From positions 1 through 64,000 of the forward strand of contig NZ_QRCT01000029.1 of the NCBI RefSeq assembly GCF_003363435.1: a stretch of 64,000 nt of DNA, given 5' to 3'. Within the stretch, counting starts at the first letter, position 1, and each line of letters opens with the position of its first letter. Shown piece after piece: positions 16,299 to 26,838 of this stretch. The notes beneath the pieces are model-generated. The model was not told where the DNA came from, did no database searches, and saw only the letters and a program-made list of their open reading frames with translations. Made by a program: the position numbers and the translations under genes. Source of the DNA: Anaerosacchariphilus polymeriproducens (lineage in GTDB: Bacteria; Bacillota; Clostridia; Lachnospirales; Lachnospiraceae).

Positions 16299-18302
16299 TT
16301 ATTTCTTTTTAGTTTTATAATTAACCGATATTTGGTCAAATAATCCTCTTAACATATATTGATTATTTATACGCAATACACCTGCAGTCCTTGATTCTAT
16401 AAATTGTTTTAATTTTATCATATATTCTTCGGGTGTGATTTCTCCATTCGCCACATAATTAAGTCCTTTCTCCCAACTTGCAGTAAGCTCAGGATTCAAT
16501 AATGATTTTATTGATGTATATACAACATCATAAATCATTTCTCCTATCTGGGTCGGAGTTATAATTTGAGTTTTTTTGTTCAAAGCAATATATTTGTTAT
16601 TAATTAGCTTTTTTAATATTTCGGCTCTTGTGGCACTTGTTCCTATCCCACTACCTTTTATCTGTGCTCGGAGCTCTTCATCCTCAATTAACTGACCGGC
16701 ATTCTCCATTGCAAGAATCATTGAACCTGAATTATATCTTTTGGGTGGTGAAGTTTCTCCTTCCTTTATATATAATTCATTTATTGGCAAAATTGCTCCT
16801 TTTTTTAAAGCTTTTAATGCATTCATAAAGTTCTCATCACATTTTGACTCTGCTTCTTCCTTTTCCTCAGTCTGCTTCTTGTTAAAAGATTTCTCTAACA
16901 CTTTTAAATATCCTGGCGATACCAGGATACGAAAATTTGAGAAGAATTTCTCCGAATCTAACTTCAGAACCAAACTGACTTTTTGATAAACTGCAGCAGG
17001 ATAAAAACAACTTAAAAACCTTCTTACAATTGTTTCATATATATTTAAACCCTGCAATGATAAACTTTTTAAAGCTCCTAATCCTTGCCCTGTTGGTATA
17101 ATAGCATAATGATCTGTAATCTGTTTATCGTTTACATATCGTGTTTTTGCTATATTTTTATATGATCCGTTTTCTAATATCTCAGCAGCATATTCACTTC
17201 CATATTTATAGTTTAAAAGACCATTCAAATTTTTATGTATTTCTTTTGCAACTGCAGTAGATAAAACTCTTGCATCCGTTCTTGGATATGTTACTAATTT
17301 CTTTTCATATAGTTCCTGAACAACTCTGAGAGTCTCGTCAGGACTTATCTTAAAGAACTTGGAGCAATCATTTTGCAGCTCTGCCAAATTATATAATAAA
17401 GGGGGATTTTTATTCTCTTTTTTCTTTTCAATTGAATCAACAATTCCTTCCGGAGGCTGTACATTTGAAAGATTATCTATTAGTTCTTGTGCATTTTCTT
17501 TCTCTTTAAAACCGTTTTCTTTATATAAAAGCTTAGATTGAAAATATTTTGATCCTTCAACCGCTCTCCATTCACCCTCAAACTCTGTTCCTTCAAACAT
17601 ACTTTTTAATAGTACCCGATAAAAAGGTGTTTTCACAAACGCTCTAATTTCTCTTTCTCTTCTTACTACCATTCCTAAAACACATGTCATAACACGTCCA
17701 ACAGATAGAACCGTTCGATCTGTTCTTAAATAATTTGATATCGTATTTCCATACTTCAATGTTAAAAGTCTGGAAAAATTTATTCCCATTAAATAATCTT
17801 CTTTCGCTCTTAAATAAGCAGCTTCTGATAAATTATCATATTCTGATAAATCTTTGGCAGTTTGTATTCCTCTTAGAATTTCTTCTTCGGTTTGAGAATC
17901 AATCCATACCCTCTTTCTTTCTTTACCTGATATATCAGCCATTTGTTCTACTAAACGATAGATGTATTCTCCTTCCCGCCCGGAGTCAGTACATACATAG
18001 ATACAAGAAACATCTTCTCGATTAAGTAGACCTTTTACTATTTCAAATTGCTTCTTTACCGAAGGAATGACTTCATATCTAAAATTTTCAGGTATAAATG
18101 GTAATGTTTCTAAACTCCATCGTTTTAATGCTTTATCATAAGCATCCGGATAACTCATCGTAACCAAATGTCCAACACACCAGGTAATAATACTTTCTTC
18201 TGACTCTAAATAACCATCATAATTTTTTGTATTTAATTTTAAAGCCTTTGCAAATTCCTTCGCAACACTTGGTTTTTCCGCTATATATAAAGATTTTGAC
18301 AT
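16299..18302 (-). CDS. topB: type IA DNA topoisomerase III
   Basis: A 667-residue type IA topoisomerase. The N-terminal Toprim domain begins YIAEKPSVAKEFAKAL, with the acidic motif YVCTDSGREGEYIYR near residue 100. The central domain contains the active-site Tyr in KLVTYPRTDARVLS near residue 325. GIGTSATRAEILKKL and the C-terminal LNPELTASWEKGLNYVANG are typical of the family. It ends without C-terminal zinc fingers. The acidic motif has Gly where DxD enzymes have the second Asp, as in the branch found on conjugative elements, though nothing else conjugative is nearby. ATG 18302 follows CAGGA and gives the canonical N-terminus; a longer frame upstream adds a Cys-rich nonsense stretch. Confidence 0.92.
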   Translation of the reverse strand: MSKSLYIAEKPSVAKEFAKALKLNTKNYDGYLESEESIITWCVGHLVTMSYPDAYDKALKRWSLETLPFIPENFRYEVIPSVKKQFEIVKGLLNREDVSCIYVCTDSGREGEYIYRLVEQMADISGKERKRVWIDSQTEEEILRGIQTAKDLSEYDNLSEAAYLRAKEDYLMGINFSRLLTLKYGNTISNYLRTDRTVLSVGRVMTCVLGMVVRREREIRAFVKTPFYRVLLKSMFEGTEFEGEWRAVEGSKYFQSKLLYKENGFKEKENAQELIDNLSNVQPPEGIVDSIEKKKENKNPPLLYNLAELQNDCSKFFKISPDETLRVVQELYEKKLVTYPRTDARVLSTAVAKEIHKNLNGLLNYKYGSEYAAEILENGSYKNIAKTRYVNDKQITDHYAIIPTGQGLGALKSLSLQGLNIYETIVRRFLSCFYPAAVYQKVSLVLKLDSEKFFSNFRILVSPGYLKVLEKSFNKKQTEEKEEAESKCDENFMNALKALKKGAILPINELYIKEGETSPPKRYNSGSMILAMENAGQLIEDEELRAQIKGSGIGTSATRAEILKKLINNKYIALNKKTQIITPTQIGEMIYDVVYTSIKSLLNPELTASWEKGLNYVANGEITPEEYMIKLKQFIESRTAGVLRINNQYMLRGLFDQISVNYKTKKK

Positions 18303-18383
18303 TTTGTTCCTGCTTTCAATTTTTTTACATAAACATAAAAAGAAACAACAGTTTCCCAAATATGGTATACTGCTATTTACTTT

Positions 18384-19739
18384 TTACAATTGGTTCATAT
18401 TAATCAATACTATTCTAGAATCAGCTTTTGCTACTTTTTTTAATTTTGTATCAAATTTAGCTGAAAATAAATAGTAATAATCTGCTGAGATCTTTGCCTT
18501 ATCCATACAATAAAATAAATGTTCACACATATCATAAGTCATTTCTAATTCCAGCAAATTACATTGTCCAATCAAACTATGACCATCTTTATCTTGTGCA
18601 ATTATGTGTATGGTGCCTTCTTTACCGACCCAGCTTCCCATTTTTTCTATTTTTATTGGTAACTTGCCTATTTGATTCACTAACTTTAGATATTCACTAC
18701 ATACTTGTACAAAATAACGTTCTGTATATTCCATCAGATAAGGTTCTATGAATCTTTCATAAAACTCTTCAGGCATTAATAATTCTCTTGCAGATAAATG
18801 TGGATAAATAAACCTATACCAGAAATTTATAAAAGGATTTTTAATCTGATATACACCTTTCATAGTGTGTTCTTTCCCCTTCGTCTGGTAAGAATATATT
18901 TTTTCAATAACTTCAAACTGCATTAAATTTTTCATATACACACTGATTTTTGCTCTTGAAAAACCAGTATATTTATAGATATCATTTAGTTTGATTTTTC
19001 CAGAAGCTATCGTATAAAGAATTGTATTGTATATCGATATTTCTCTCAATTCTTGTGCAATATATGACTCAGCTTCTCCATATAACGGTCCTCTATTATT
19101 TAATATTAGATTACATACATTTTCCTTTATACTGAACCCTGAATTCCAATGCTTCATATATCCAGGAACACCGCCTAAAATACCATAGGTAATAATACAT
19201 TCTATTACGGAATACTCTTTAAAACTCTTTACCGTATCAATAAATCCAAATTCTTTTACTTTAAGCAGATTAATTCTAGATGCACAATTTCTTAAACATG
19301 ATACCATCTCCTGTTCAATCCAGCTAATAGAAGAGCTAATTAGTATCACCATAACAGGTCCCGGATATAACTGTTTATTTAAAAGTTTCACTAAACTATC
19401 TACGAAAGATTTATCTTTTTTTACAATAAAATGAAATTCATCAACAATTAAAACTAATCTGGACGCATCCCCACTTCGAATTCTAGAAAAAATCAAATCA
19501 AAAGTCTTTTCTTTTAATGATATTTTAAATTGTTGCTCAATCTCTTCAGCAAACATCTTTTTCTGTTGTAATTCTGATGCTTGTCTGGACTGATAATATA
19601 CAAATTTTTTATCTTCACAAAATTCTTTTATCAATGTAGTTTTTCCAACTTCTTTTCTTCCATAAACTACTACTAATTGATTTCCATCTTTTTTAAAACA
19701 TTCCTCTAAAAACTTTCGTTCTGTATTTCTTCCTACCAT
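18384..19739 (-). CDS. archaeal-type AAA ATPase with degenerate DUF234 nuclease-like tail
   Basis: A 451-residue ATPase of the family found in many archaea and Lachnospiraceae. It starts MVGRNTERKFLEECF, with Walker A YGRKEVGKTTLIKEF and Walker B LVLIVDEFHFI. A winged helix follows near residue 265 (IKLNDIYKYTGFSRAKISVYM), then a DUF234-type C-terminal domain from about 310. DUF234 normally ends in a PD-(D/E)XK-like core with E-I-D and E-C-K motifs. Here the segment reads EGTIHIIAQDKDGHSLIGQCNL, so the Asp and the ECK are replaced by His and QCN. ATG 19739 has GGAG eight nt upstream. The role is unknown. Confidence 0.82.
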   Translation of the reverse strand: MVGRNTERKFLEECFKKDGNQLVVVYGRKEVGKTTLIKEFCEDKKFVYYQSRQASELQQKKMFAEEIEQQFKISLKEKTFDLIFSRIRSGDASRLVLIVDEFHFIVKKDKSFVDSLVKLLNKQLYPGPVMVILISSSISWIEQEMVSCLRNCASRINLLKVKEFGFIDTVKSFKEYSVIECIITYGILGGVPGYMKHWNSGFSIKENVCNLILNNRGPLYGEAESYIAQELREISIYNTILYTIASGKIKLNDIYKYTGFSRAKISVYMKNLMQFEVIEKIYSYQTKGKEHTMKGVYQIKNPFINFWYRFIYPHLSARELLMPEEFYERFIEPYLMEYTERYFVQVCSEYLKLVNQIGKLPIKIEKMGSWVGKEGTIHIIAQDKDGHSLIGQCNLLELEMTYDMCEHLFYCMDKAKISADYYYLFSAKFDTKLKKVAKADSRIVLINMNQL

Positions 19740-19836
19740 GTTACACACTCCATAGCTATACTTCCCTACTTCATTAGTATATCAAAAAAAAAATGATTTT
19801 ACAATTTTTTTAATTTAAAACAACTAGTAATGCACA

Positions 19837-19873
19837 AAGATCAATAATTCTCTCGTTTTGAATTATTGATCTT
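19837..19873 (-). terminator. hairpin downstream of the chemoreceptor gene
   Basis: AAGATCAATAATTC (19837-19850) pairs perfectly with GAATTATTGATCTT (19860-19873), a 14-bp stem starting 11 nt past the chemoreceptor stop. The U-tract is weak. Confidence 0.6.
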
Positions 19874-19883
19874 CATAATTTAA

Positions 19884-21890
19884 CTATATCGTTTGAAACT
19901 TATTTATTAGTACTTGTAAATTCTGAGCTAGTTTAGCCAGATCTTCACTGGATTTAGCAATACTTTCTGCCGATTCCGTTTGTTCTTCCATCGTACTGGT
20001 TACTTGTTGGGTAGCCGCAGAATATTCTTCTGCTATAGCAGATAAGTTTTGTAATGTATCTTGTATTTCATTTTTCATGGTAGACATTTCCTGTCCTGAA
20101 TCATTTAATTGACCAACTATTTTACTTGATTCTAATATTGCTTCTCTAATTAAAAGAAAGTTATTTTTACTATTGATAACACTATCAGTCTGCTCTTTTA
20201 TAACCTTTGACATTTTAATAATTGTCGCTACCGCTTCTTGTGAATTCTCTTGTAATTCCTGTACCATTTGATCTATATTTTTTGTTGACGCTTCAGACTG
20301 TTCAGCAAGTTTTCTTATTTCTTCTGCTACAATAGCAAAACCTCTACCGGCTTCACCAGCTCTTGCTGCTTCAATGGCTGCATTTAAGGATAACAAATTC
20401 GTTTGCTCTGCTATAGAAGATATCACACTACTTGCTTCTCCAATTTTAGTAGAACTTTCATTGGTCTTTACAATAACTTCATGAATTTCCTTAGAAGCTT
20501 TATTATTTTCTTCTGTTTTTTTAGACAAGTGTTCTATTTCTATCAATCCTTGTTTTAATACTACTTCAACTTTTTCTGTCGCTGCATTTAATTCTGATAA
20601 ATGTTTTTGATCTTTCTCAATGACTTCTCCTAATAAATCTGCTTTGGAAGAACCTTCTTCCGTATTTTGTGCCTGATCAGAAGCTCCTTTTGACAATTCG
20701 GTTATTGTATAAGATATTTCTTCTGAAGTACTTGCTGATTGCTGAGATGTTGCTGTTAATTCTTCTGATGCAGCTGCTAATGATTCTGAAGAATTGCTGA
20801 TATCACCTACAATTTCTCGAATACTATCAGTAATACTTTGAAGTGCTTTTGATAAAGCACCAATTTCATCTTTTCTATCAACATATTTTTGTTCCAAATT
20901 AACCGAGATATCTAAATCTGCTATTTTTTTTGAATGATGAACTGTTTTGATAATTGGCTTTGCAATGGTTGTTCCAATTAAATAGGCAAGCCCTATACTT
21001 AATGCCATAATAATTACTGCCGACAAAAATATTTTATTCTGTAAAACAGGTAAGGAAGCTAAAACCTCAGTTTTGCTTGCAGTAATAATGAAATACCATT
21101 CTGTTCCTTCAATTGGTTCATAACCTGCATATAAACTTTCTCCATTATAATTATATGTACTAATACCATTCTTTTCTTTTAATATTTTTTCAAATAATTT
21201 TGACACAGATAATAAACTATTGTCTTTTTTCACTTCTTCTATTGGATTAAATTGATTCAATACTTTTTCTCTATCAGGATGAGCGATTATGGTTCCCTTA
21301 CTATTAATAATGTATCCATATCCTTCTTTTCCAAAACCCGAACTATCTACAATCTCACATAGAGCGTTACCATCTCTGCGCCCAACTAGGGCTCCTACCA
21401 CTTTGTTATTTTTATAGATAGGTACTGCTATCATAATTACAGGTTCATTTGTAACCTTACTAATTAAAACATCCGATATATTTGCTTCGCCATTTAATGC
21501 TTTTTGGAGATATTCCCGATCACCTAATTCACTTTTAGAACCATCAGAATAAGTTGCTTTTCCATCCGTTTGAACGATTGCAATATCCAAAAATTCCATT
21601 TTATCTAATTGTGATTTTATAACCTTTTGTTGAACATTCCAATCCATACTCTGAATCGTATCATTCATTGCCAGCATTTCTAAAGTACGTTTTTGAATTT
21701 CCATTCTGCTGACTATTAATTTAGCTTCCTCATATACTAACTCCAAAAGTGAATTTTCGGCTTGTTTCCTTATAACCTGAATAGAGCTGGTTAACGCTAT
21801 GTATCCTAATACCATAGATACTAATAAACTTACTCCAATAAAACTAATAATTAACTTTGTTCTAATACTCTTCATGTAAATTTTTTTCAT
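19884..21890 (-). CDS. methyl-accepting chemotaxis protein
   Basis: A 668-residue transmembrane chemoreceptor. Transmembrane segment 1 lies near residues 13-33. An extracellular double-Cache sensor domain covers about 40-275 ([18 protein letters not shown] and [20 protein letters not shown] are typical). Transmembrane segment 2 is near 282-303, with HAMP from about 305 to 360. The long cytoplasmic signalling domain carries the hairpin tip [38 protein letters not shown]. It reports ligand binding to CheA/CheW. Cache domains of this kind often bind amino or organic acids, but the ligand cannot be told. No chemotaxis or flagellar genes are adjacent. GGAGG precedes the ATG. Confidence 0.93.
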   Translation of the reverse strand: MKKIYMKSIRTKLIISFIGVSLLVSMVLGYIALTSSIQVIRKQAENSLLELVYEEAKLIVSRMEIQKRTLEMLAMNDTIQSMDWNVQQKVIKSQLDKMEFLDIAIVQTDGKATYSDGSKSELGDREYLQKALNGEANISDVLISKVTNEPVIMIAVPIYKNNKVVGALVGRRDGNALCEIVDSSGFGKEGYGYIINSKGTIIAHPDREKVLNQFNPIEEVKKDNSLLSVSKLFEKILKEKNGISTYNYNGESLYAGYEPIEGTEWYFIITASKTEVLASLPVLQNKIFLSAVIIMALSIGLAYLIGTTIAKPIIKTVHHSKKIADLDISVNLEQKYVDRKDEIGALSKALQSITDSIREIVGDISNSSESLAAASEELTATSQQSASTSEEISYTITELSKGASDQAQNTEEGSSKADLLGEVIEKDQKHLSELNAATEKVEVVLKQGLIEIEHLSKKTEENNKASKEIHEVIVKTNESSTKIGEASSVISSIAEQTNLLSLNAAIEAARAGEAGRGFAIVAEEIRKLAEQSEASTKNIDQMVQELQENSQEAVATIIKMSKVIKEQTDSVINSKNNFLLIREAILESSKIVGQLNDSGQEMSTMKNEIQDTLQNLSAIAEEYSAATQQVTSTMEEQTESAESIAKSSEDLAKLAQNLQVLINKFQTI

Positions 21891-22072
21891 TTAAACCTCC
21901 ATTAATACTAATTAATTTGTAATAAAACATCACTAGCTGGCAGAAAATCCCAAACAATTAATTCCAATTATCGCCATTGTATTTACACATTTTGCATTTT
22001 TCACTATATATTACATCATTTGCTAATTATTTGCAAGCTATATTTGAAATTCGAAATTCTTCAAAAAAATAA

Positions 22073-22113
22073 AAAAACATCACAGTTTTCACACTGTGAT
22101 GATTTTTTATTTT
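22073..22113. terminator. rho-independent terminator for asd
   Basis: CATCACAG (22078-22085) pairs with CTGTGATG (22094-22101). On the minus strand it is followed by seven U residues. A-rich on one side and T-rich on the other, it can also act in the plus direction. Confidence 0.85.
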
Positions 22114-23198
22114 TATTTTGACTGAATATATCCTTGTGATTTTAATAATTCTGCACACAATACAGCCCCACCGGCTGCTCCACGTAAAGTATTATGTGAT
22201 AATCCTACAAATTTAAAATCATAAATCGAATCTTCTCTAATACGCCCTACTGAAATACCCATGCCTTTTTCATATTTAACATCTGCTTGAACTTGCGGAC
22301 GATTATCTTCCTCTAAATATTGAATAAATTGTTTTGGAGCACTCGGTAATTGTAGTTCTTGAGGTACACCTTTAAAATGTACTAATTTCTCTATAAGTTG
22401 TTCTTTCGTAGGCTTCTTTTTAAATTTAACAAAAACTGCCGCTGTATGTCCATTTAAAACGGGAACCCGAATGCATTGACATGTAATTACAGGTGAAGAG
22501 GCCGGCTCAATTACACCATTCTCAATTTTCCCCCAAATTCTTAAAGGTTCTTTTTCTGATTTTTCTTCTTCTCCACCAATATAAGGGATAATATTCTCTT
22601 TCATTTCTGGCCAATCCTGAAATGTCTTTCCTGCTCCTGATATAGCCTGATATGTTGTAGCAACCACTTCATAGGGTTCAAATTCTTCCCATGCTGTTAA
22701 TACTGGTGCATAGCTTTGAATAGAACAGTTGGGCTTTACAGCAACGAAACCTTTTGTAGTTCCTAAACGCTTTTTTTGAAAATCAATCACCTTCATGTGT
22801 TCCGGATTAATTTCCGGTATAACCATAGGTACATCCGGTGTCCATCTGTGCGCACTATTATTTGAAACAACTGGCGTTTCTGTCTTTGCATAAGCCTCTT
22901 CAATTGCTTTTATTTCATCTTTAGACATATCAACTGCACTAAAAACAAAATCCACTTTAGCAGCAACTTCTTCTACTTCATTTACGTTCATGACAACAAT
23001 CTTCTTTATACTTTCGGGAATAGGAGTTGTCATTTTCCAACGATCCCCGACTGCTTCTTCGTATGTTTTTCCAGCACTTCTTGGACTTGCAGCTATCGTT
23101 GTAACCTGAAACCAAGGATGGTTCTCTAATAAAGAGATAAAACGTTGCCCTACCATACCTGTACCACCAAGGATTCCTACTTTTAATTTCTGATTCAT
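22113..23198 (-). CDS. asd: aspartate-semialdehyde dehydrogenase
   Basis: A 361-residue NADP-dependent enzyme reducing aspartyl phosphate to aspartate semialdehyde, the branch point to lysine/DAP, threonine and methionine. The NADP-binding motif GILGGTGMVGQRFISLL is at the N-terminus. The catalytic Cys sits in VAVKPNCSIQSYAPVL near residue 155, and the conserved His lies in RVPVLNGHTAAVFV. Length and sequence style match the archaeal/fungal-type branch rather than the E. coli type. It stands alone between argH and the chemoreceptor and has its own terminator. Confidence 0.95.
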   Translation of the reverse strand: MNQKLKVGILGGTGMVGQRFISLLENHPWFQVTTIAASPRSAGKTYEEAVGDRWKMTTPIPESIKKIVVMNVNEVEEVAAKVDFVFSAVDMSKDEIKAIEEAYAKTETPVVSNNSAHRWTPDVPMVIPEINPEHMKVIDFQKKRLGTTKGFVAVKPNCSIQSYAPVLTAWEEFEPYEVVATTYQAISGAGKTFQDWPEMKENIIPYIGGEEEKSEKEPLRIWGKIENGVIEPASSPVITCQCIRVPVLNGHTAAVFVKFKKKPTKEQLIEKLVHFKGVPQELQLPSAPKQFIQYLEEDNRPQVQADVKYEKGMGISVGRIREDSIYDFKFVGLSHNTLRGAAGGAVLCAELLKSQGYIQSK

Positions 23199-23329
23199 TT
23201 TTTATTCTCCTTGTCTAACCTAAATCATTCTGCAACAAAAAACATTTATAAAATTTTGTTTTTCTGCCGCGCACATTTGTCTTTCTATAAGGTATAGTAT
23301 AACATATATACAAAAAATGCAAGTATTTT

Positions 23330-24721
23330 TTAATGATTTTGCCAATCCTTATTTAAATACTCTTTATGTTTTAGTATTACTTGGTTCATTGCTTTCTTGC
23401 TTGGCGCACCAATCGTTAGTCTTTTATTTACACATGATTCTAAACTAATAGCTTCATATATAGTTTCATCAAACACAGGATTTATTGTCTTATATTCTTC
23501 TAATGTCATATCTTCTAATGTAATATTTTTTTCCAAACAATATAAGACCAATTGTCCTACAATACTATGTGCGTCTCGAAATGCAACTCCATGATTTACA
23601 AGATAGTCTGCCGCATCTGTAGCATTGGTAAATCCATTCATAGCACTTTTTGCCATAATAGCTTTATTGAATTTCATGGTACGAAGCATTCCCGTAAATA
23701 ATAATAAACATCCTTTTACCGTATCGATTGCATCAAAAGTCAATTCTTTATCTTCCTGCATATCTTTATTGTAAGCAAGTGGAAGCCCCTTCATAATAGT
23801 CAAAACTGACATTAATGCTCCATAAACTCTTCCTGTTTTTCCTCGTACTAATTCTGCAATATCCGGATTTTTCTTTTGTGGCATAATACTGCTTCCTGTG
23901 CTATATGCATCATCTAGCTCTACAAATTGATATTCGTTAGAGTTCCAAATTATTATCTCCTCAGAAAATCTACTTAAATGCATCATAATGGTTGACATTG
24001 CCGACAAAAATTCGATGATATAATCTCGATCTGAAACGGAATCCATGCTATTTAAAGTAGGACCTGTAAATCCCAGTAATTGCGCAGAGTAATCTCTATC
24101 TAACGGATAAGTAGTACCTGCTAATGCACCTGAACCTAAGGGACAATAATTCATTCTTTGATAAATGTCCTTCAATCTCAAACGATCCCTTTTAAACATT
24201 TCAAAATATGCCCCCATATGATGAGCCAGTGTTATCGGCTGCGCCTTTTGCAAATGTGTAAAACCAGGCATAAATGTATCCGTATTATCTTCCATAATTT
24301 TTAATAATATCTCTAATAATTCTTTTACTAATTCGTCCATATATAATACTTCTAGTCTTGTATATAGTTTCATATCTAATGCCACCTGATCATTACGACT
24401 CCTGCCTGTATGAAGTTTTTTTCCAGGTTCCCCAATACGTTCGATCAGCGTCGCCTCAACAAAACTATGAATATCTTCATATTTAGAAGAAATTTGTATT
24501 ATCCCTGTTTCCACATCTCTTAGAATTCCCTCTAAACCATCTATAATTATATTCTTTTCCTCTTCAGTTAAAATCCCCTGTTTCGCAAGCATAATTACAT
24601 GTGCTTTACTTCCTTCAATATCTTGCTTATAAAATTTTTGATCGAAAGAAATAGATGCATTAAAGTTATAAACTAATTGATCTGTCTCTTTGGTGAAGCG
24701 CCCGCCCCATAATTGTGCCAT
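23330..24721 (-). CDS. argH: argininosuccinate lyase
   Basis: A 463-residue fumarase/aspartase-superfamily enzyme that splits argininosuccinate into arginine and fumarate. The signature [20 protein letters not shown] is near residue 280, and [14 protein letters not shown] and [15 protein letters not shown] are the other conserved blocks. It begins [14 protein letters not shown], the normal start, with AGAGGTAATA upstream. argG is not next to it, so the arg genes are dispersed. It is separated from asd by 131 bp. Confidence 0.96.
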   Translation of the reverse strand: MAQLWGGRFTKETDQLVYNFNASISFDQKFYKQDIEGSKAHVIMLAKQGILTEEEKNIIIDGLEGILRDVETGIIQISSKYEDIHSFVEATLIERIGEPGKKLHTGRSRNDQVALDMKLYTRLEVLYMDELVKELLEILLKIMEDNTDTFMPGFTHLQKAQPITLAHHMGAYFEMFKRDRLRLKDIYQRMNYCPLGSGALAGTTYPLDRDYSAQLLGFTGPTLNSMDSVSDRDYIIEFLSAMSTIMMHLSRFSEEIIIWNSNEYQFVELDDAYSTGSSIMPQKKNPDIAELVRGKTGRVYGALMSVLTIMKGLPLAYNKDMQEDKELTFDAIDTVKGCLLLFTGMLRTMKFNKAIMAKSAMNGFTNATDAADYLVNHGVAFRDAHSIVGQLVLYCLEKNITLEDMTLEEYKTINPVFDETIYEAISLESCVNKRLTIGAPSKKAMNQVILKHKEYLNKDWQNH

Positions 24722-24822
24722 ATTATTACCTCTTTTCTATTTTCACTCTTTTCATTTCTAAACTATCGTTTAGAATAGCATATTATTTATATTCTTACAA
24801 TAACGACATTATATATACTTTT

Positions 24823-25440
24823 TCATGAAATCCTATTATACGAAAAAACACAACCACAATAATTCTGTCGATATAACCCATATATATTAGAAAGTTCAAC
24901 AGAACGTTTATAACCATTTTTCTTTTTAAAATCAGAACATAAATAAGGAATATTAAATTCATTTCCTAATTTTTCTCCAATCTCATTTAACTTCTCAGCA
25001 TTTTTTAAAGGGCTTACCGAAAGTGTGGTCGTAAAATAATCAAATTGTTTTTCCTTAGCAATTTTTGCGGTCTCTCTTAATCTCAAATCATAACAGGAAA
25101 AACATCGAGAACTGCCTTCCGGTTCGCTTTCTAATCCTTTTACTACTTCATAAAAGTCACGTGGCTGAAATACCCCTTCTATAAAAGAAATTGGATTATG
25201 AACAGGAAGTTCATGAATAAATATTTGTTGTTCCTTAACTCTTTTTGTATATTCTTCTTCCGGATAAATATTAGGATTATAATAAAAAACGGTAATCTTA
25301 AAATAATTAGATAAATACTCTAAGATATAAGAACTACAGGGAGCACAGCAACTATGTAACAAAAGTGTCGGTGTTTCTTTTTTAGACTTTAGTTGTTCTA
25401 AAAAAATATCCAATTCCTTTTGATAATTTCTTTTATTCAT
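24823..25440 (-). CDS. queH: epoxyqueuosine reductase QueH
   Basis: A 205-residue QueH (former DUF208) protein that reduces epoxyqueuosine in tRNA to queuosine, the last step of queuosine synthesis in bacteria lacking QueG. The adjacent-Cys motif LLLHSCCAPCSSYILEYL is near residue 30 and the second pair is in SSRCFSCYDLRLRETA. YFTTTLSVSPLKNAEKLNEI and the C-terminal YRQNYCGCVFS complete the family pattern of cluster ligands. ATG 25440 has GGAGG and overlaps the end of the upstream phosphopantetheinyl transferase by 8 bp. A longer in-frame start would lie deep in that gene. tgt, acting earlier in the pathway, is at 40.9 kb. Confidence 0.9.
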   Translation of the reverse strand: MNKRNYQKELDIFLEQLKSKKETPTLLLHSCCAPCSSYILEYLSNYFKITVFYYNPNIYPEEEYTKRVKEQQIFIHELPVHNPISFIEGVFQPRDFYEVVKGLESEPEGSSRCFSCYDLRLRETAKIAKEKQFDYFTTTLSVSPLKNAEKLNEIGEKLGNEFNIPYLCSDFKKKNGYKRSVELSNIYGLYRQNYCGCVFSYNRIS

Positions 25441-26041
25441 AAGTTCCTCCTGCATTCCAATGTTCAATTGATAGTTCTGATTTACGAAATGTACATACAG
25501 ATAAAACAAATTTTCCATCTTCTAAAAAAATTTGGTCAAAATAACTATTGGATTGATTACTCTTTATTTCATTATCGTCTAATATTTCAAAATTAACTTT
25601 GTCAATAGGATACGTAAGTCCTTTTCCAATTGCTTTTATATAAGACTCTTTTAATGTCCACAATTGAAAGAATTTCAAATTTTTTGAGTTTGCACTCTCT
25701 ACAAATTCTATCTCCTTATCTGAAAATACCCTTTTTAATACTTTAGTTGGATATTCACGAACATTTTCTACGTCAATTCCTATCGGTCCATTTGAAATAC
25801 CGCAAGCAATGTAACCATCACAATGACTAATATTATAATGAATATATGGAAAGTCTTTTAAAAAAGGCTTTCCATACAAATCTTTCTCAATCATAGATTT
25901 ATGAAACGATATCTCAAATTCTTTTTTCATTACATATTTCAAAATTTCATTAACAGAATCTCTTTGATATTTCAAATAATTTTTTGAATCGTGTCCTTTC
26001 TTATTACAAGAATATAAATAAATTTTACAATTACTATGCAT
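25433..26041 (-). CDS. Sfp-type 4'-phosphopantetheinyl transferase
   Basis: A 202-residue enzyme that transfers 4'-phosphopantetheine from CoA to a carrier-protein Ser. All Sfp-family motifs are visible: YGKPFL, YIHYNISHCDGYIACG, IGIDVENVR with the metal-binding Asp, and FFQLWTLKESYIKAIGKGL. No NRPS or PKS gene is in the window, so it may serve the fatty-acid acyl carrier protein or a system elsewhere. It lies between a small membrane protein gene (23-bp gap) and queH (8-bp overlap), an operon with no obvious common function. Confidence 0.9.
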   Translation of the reverse strand: MHSNCKIYLYSCNKKGHDSKNYLKYQRDSVNEILKYVMKKEFEISFHKSMIEKDLYGKPFLKDFPYIHYNISHCDGYIACGISNGPIGIDVENVREYPTKVLKRVFSDKEIEFVESANSKNLKFFQLWTLKESYIKAIGKGLTYPIDKVNFEILDDNEIKSNQSNSYFDQIFLEDGKFVLSVCTFRKSELSIEHWNAGGTYE

Positions 26042-26064
26042 AAATTCTCCTAATTAATATATGT

Positions 26065-26523
26065 TTACATTTCTTTCCTTTTTTGTAATTTGCGTAACAT
26101 AGCAGTAGCAATTAATAAAATTGCTCCTAAAGTTGTCAATTTTACGTCTTTCATTACTAGTCCTGCCACAACTTCTAAAATCACTAAAATAATTGGAATA
26201 AAAACACTAGCTTCCGACAATAAATAACCAATTCCCAAATTTAATAATAATACTATCGCTAATAGTGGAAAATCAATTTCCAACATAGATTTTCCAACAA
26301 CTAGTTCACCCAAAAATAATACTACAATTGCTGAATAAGTAATAATCAAAAATGTGGTTCTATCAAACTGTGCTCTTTCTTCTTTGCTGCGCTTTTTAGC
26401 CTTGTGCTCTGGAACAACATCATTCATATCTAATATCTCAATCTCTAAATCTTCTTGTTCCTCATGAACTGAAATCCCCTCATTTAACTTCATTTGTTCT
26501 TGATCTTGATTTTTCGTTTCCAT
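26065..26523 (-). CDS. small membrane protein, function unknown
   Basis: A 152-residue protein. The first 60 residues are hydrophilic and acidic, then basic (DLEIEILDMNDVVPEHKAKKRSKEE). About four transmembrane helices follow: TTFLIITYSAIVVLFLGELV, PLLAIVLLLNLGIGYLL, ASVFIPIILVILEVVAGLVM and TTLGAILLIATAML. It ends with a basic tail RKLQKRKEM. No family is recognised. It is the first gene of the operon with the phosphopantetheinyl transferase and queH, with GAGGTGAGAAA before its ATG. Confidence 0.7.
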   Translation of the reverse strand: METKNQDQEQMKLNEGISVHEEQEDLEIEILDMNDVVPEHKAKKRSKEERAQFDRTTFLIITYSAIVVLFLGELVVGKSMLEIDFPLLAIVLLLNLGIGYLLSEASVFIPIILVILEVVAGLVMKDVKLTTLGAILLIATAMLRKLQKRKEM

Positions 26524-26713
26524 TTTCTCACCTCAATATTATTATTGTCCATTAAATAAAAATCTTCTTTCGTAAACATATACATGAATTATATCAATAT
26601 CTCAAAAAAAGAACAACTTTTTTTTAAAAATAACTTGCATTATCTTACAAAAATATATATAATTACAAATGTTCCATTTGAATCGTTTTTTATGAATTCA
26701 ATAATACTTGTAT

Positions 26714-26786
<73 letters not shown>

Positions 26787-26789
26787 GTC

Positions 26790-26826
26790 AAAAAAGACTA
26801 TGATATATTTATTCATAGTCTTTTTT
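26790..26826. terminator. bidirectional terminator after tRNA-Thr
   Basis: AAAAAAGACTATGA (26790-26803) pairs with TCATAGTCTTTTTT (26813-26826). It serves both the tRNA and the minus-strand acetyltransferase. Confidence 0.9.
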
Positions 26827-26838
26827 CGTTCTAAGCTT

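Noticed and set aside
16299-19739. topB plus ATPase as a mobile or defence island
   Set aside because: There are no flanking repeats, integrase, toxin or nuclease, and the base composition looks like the neighbours.
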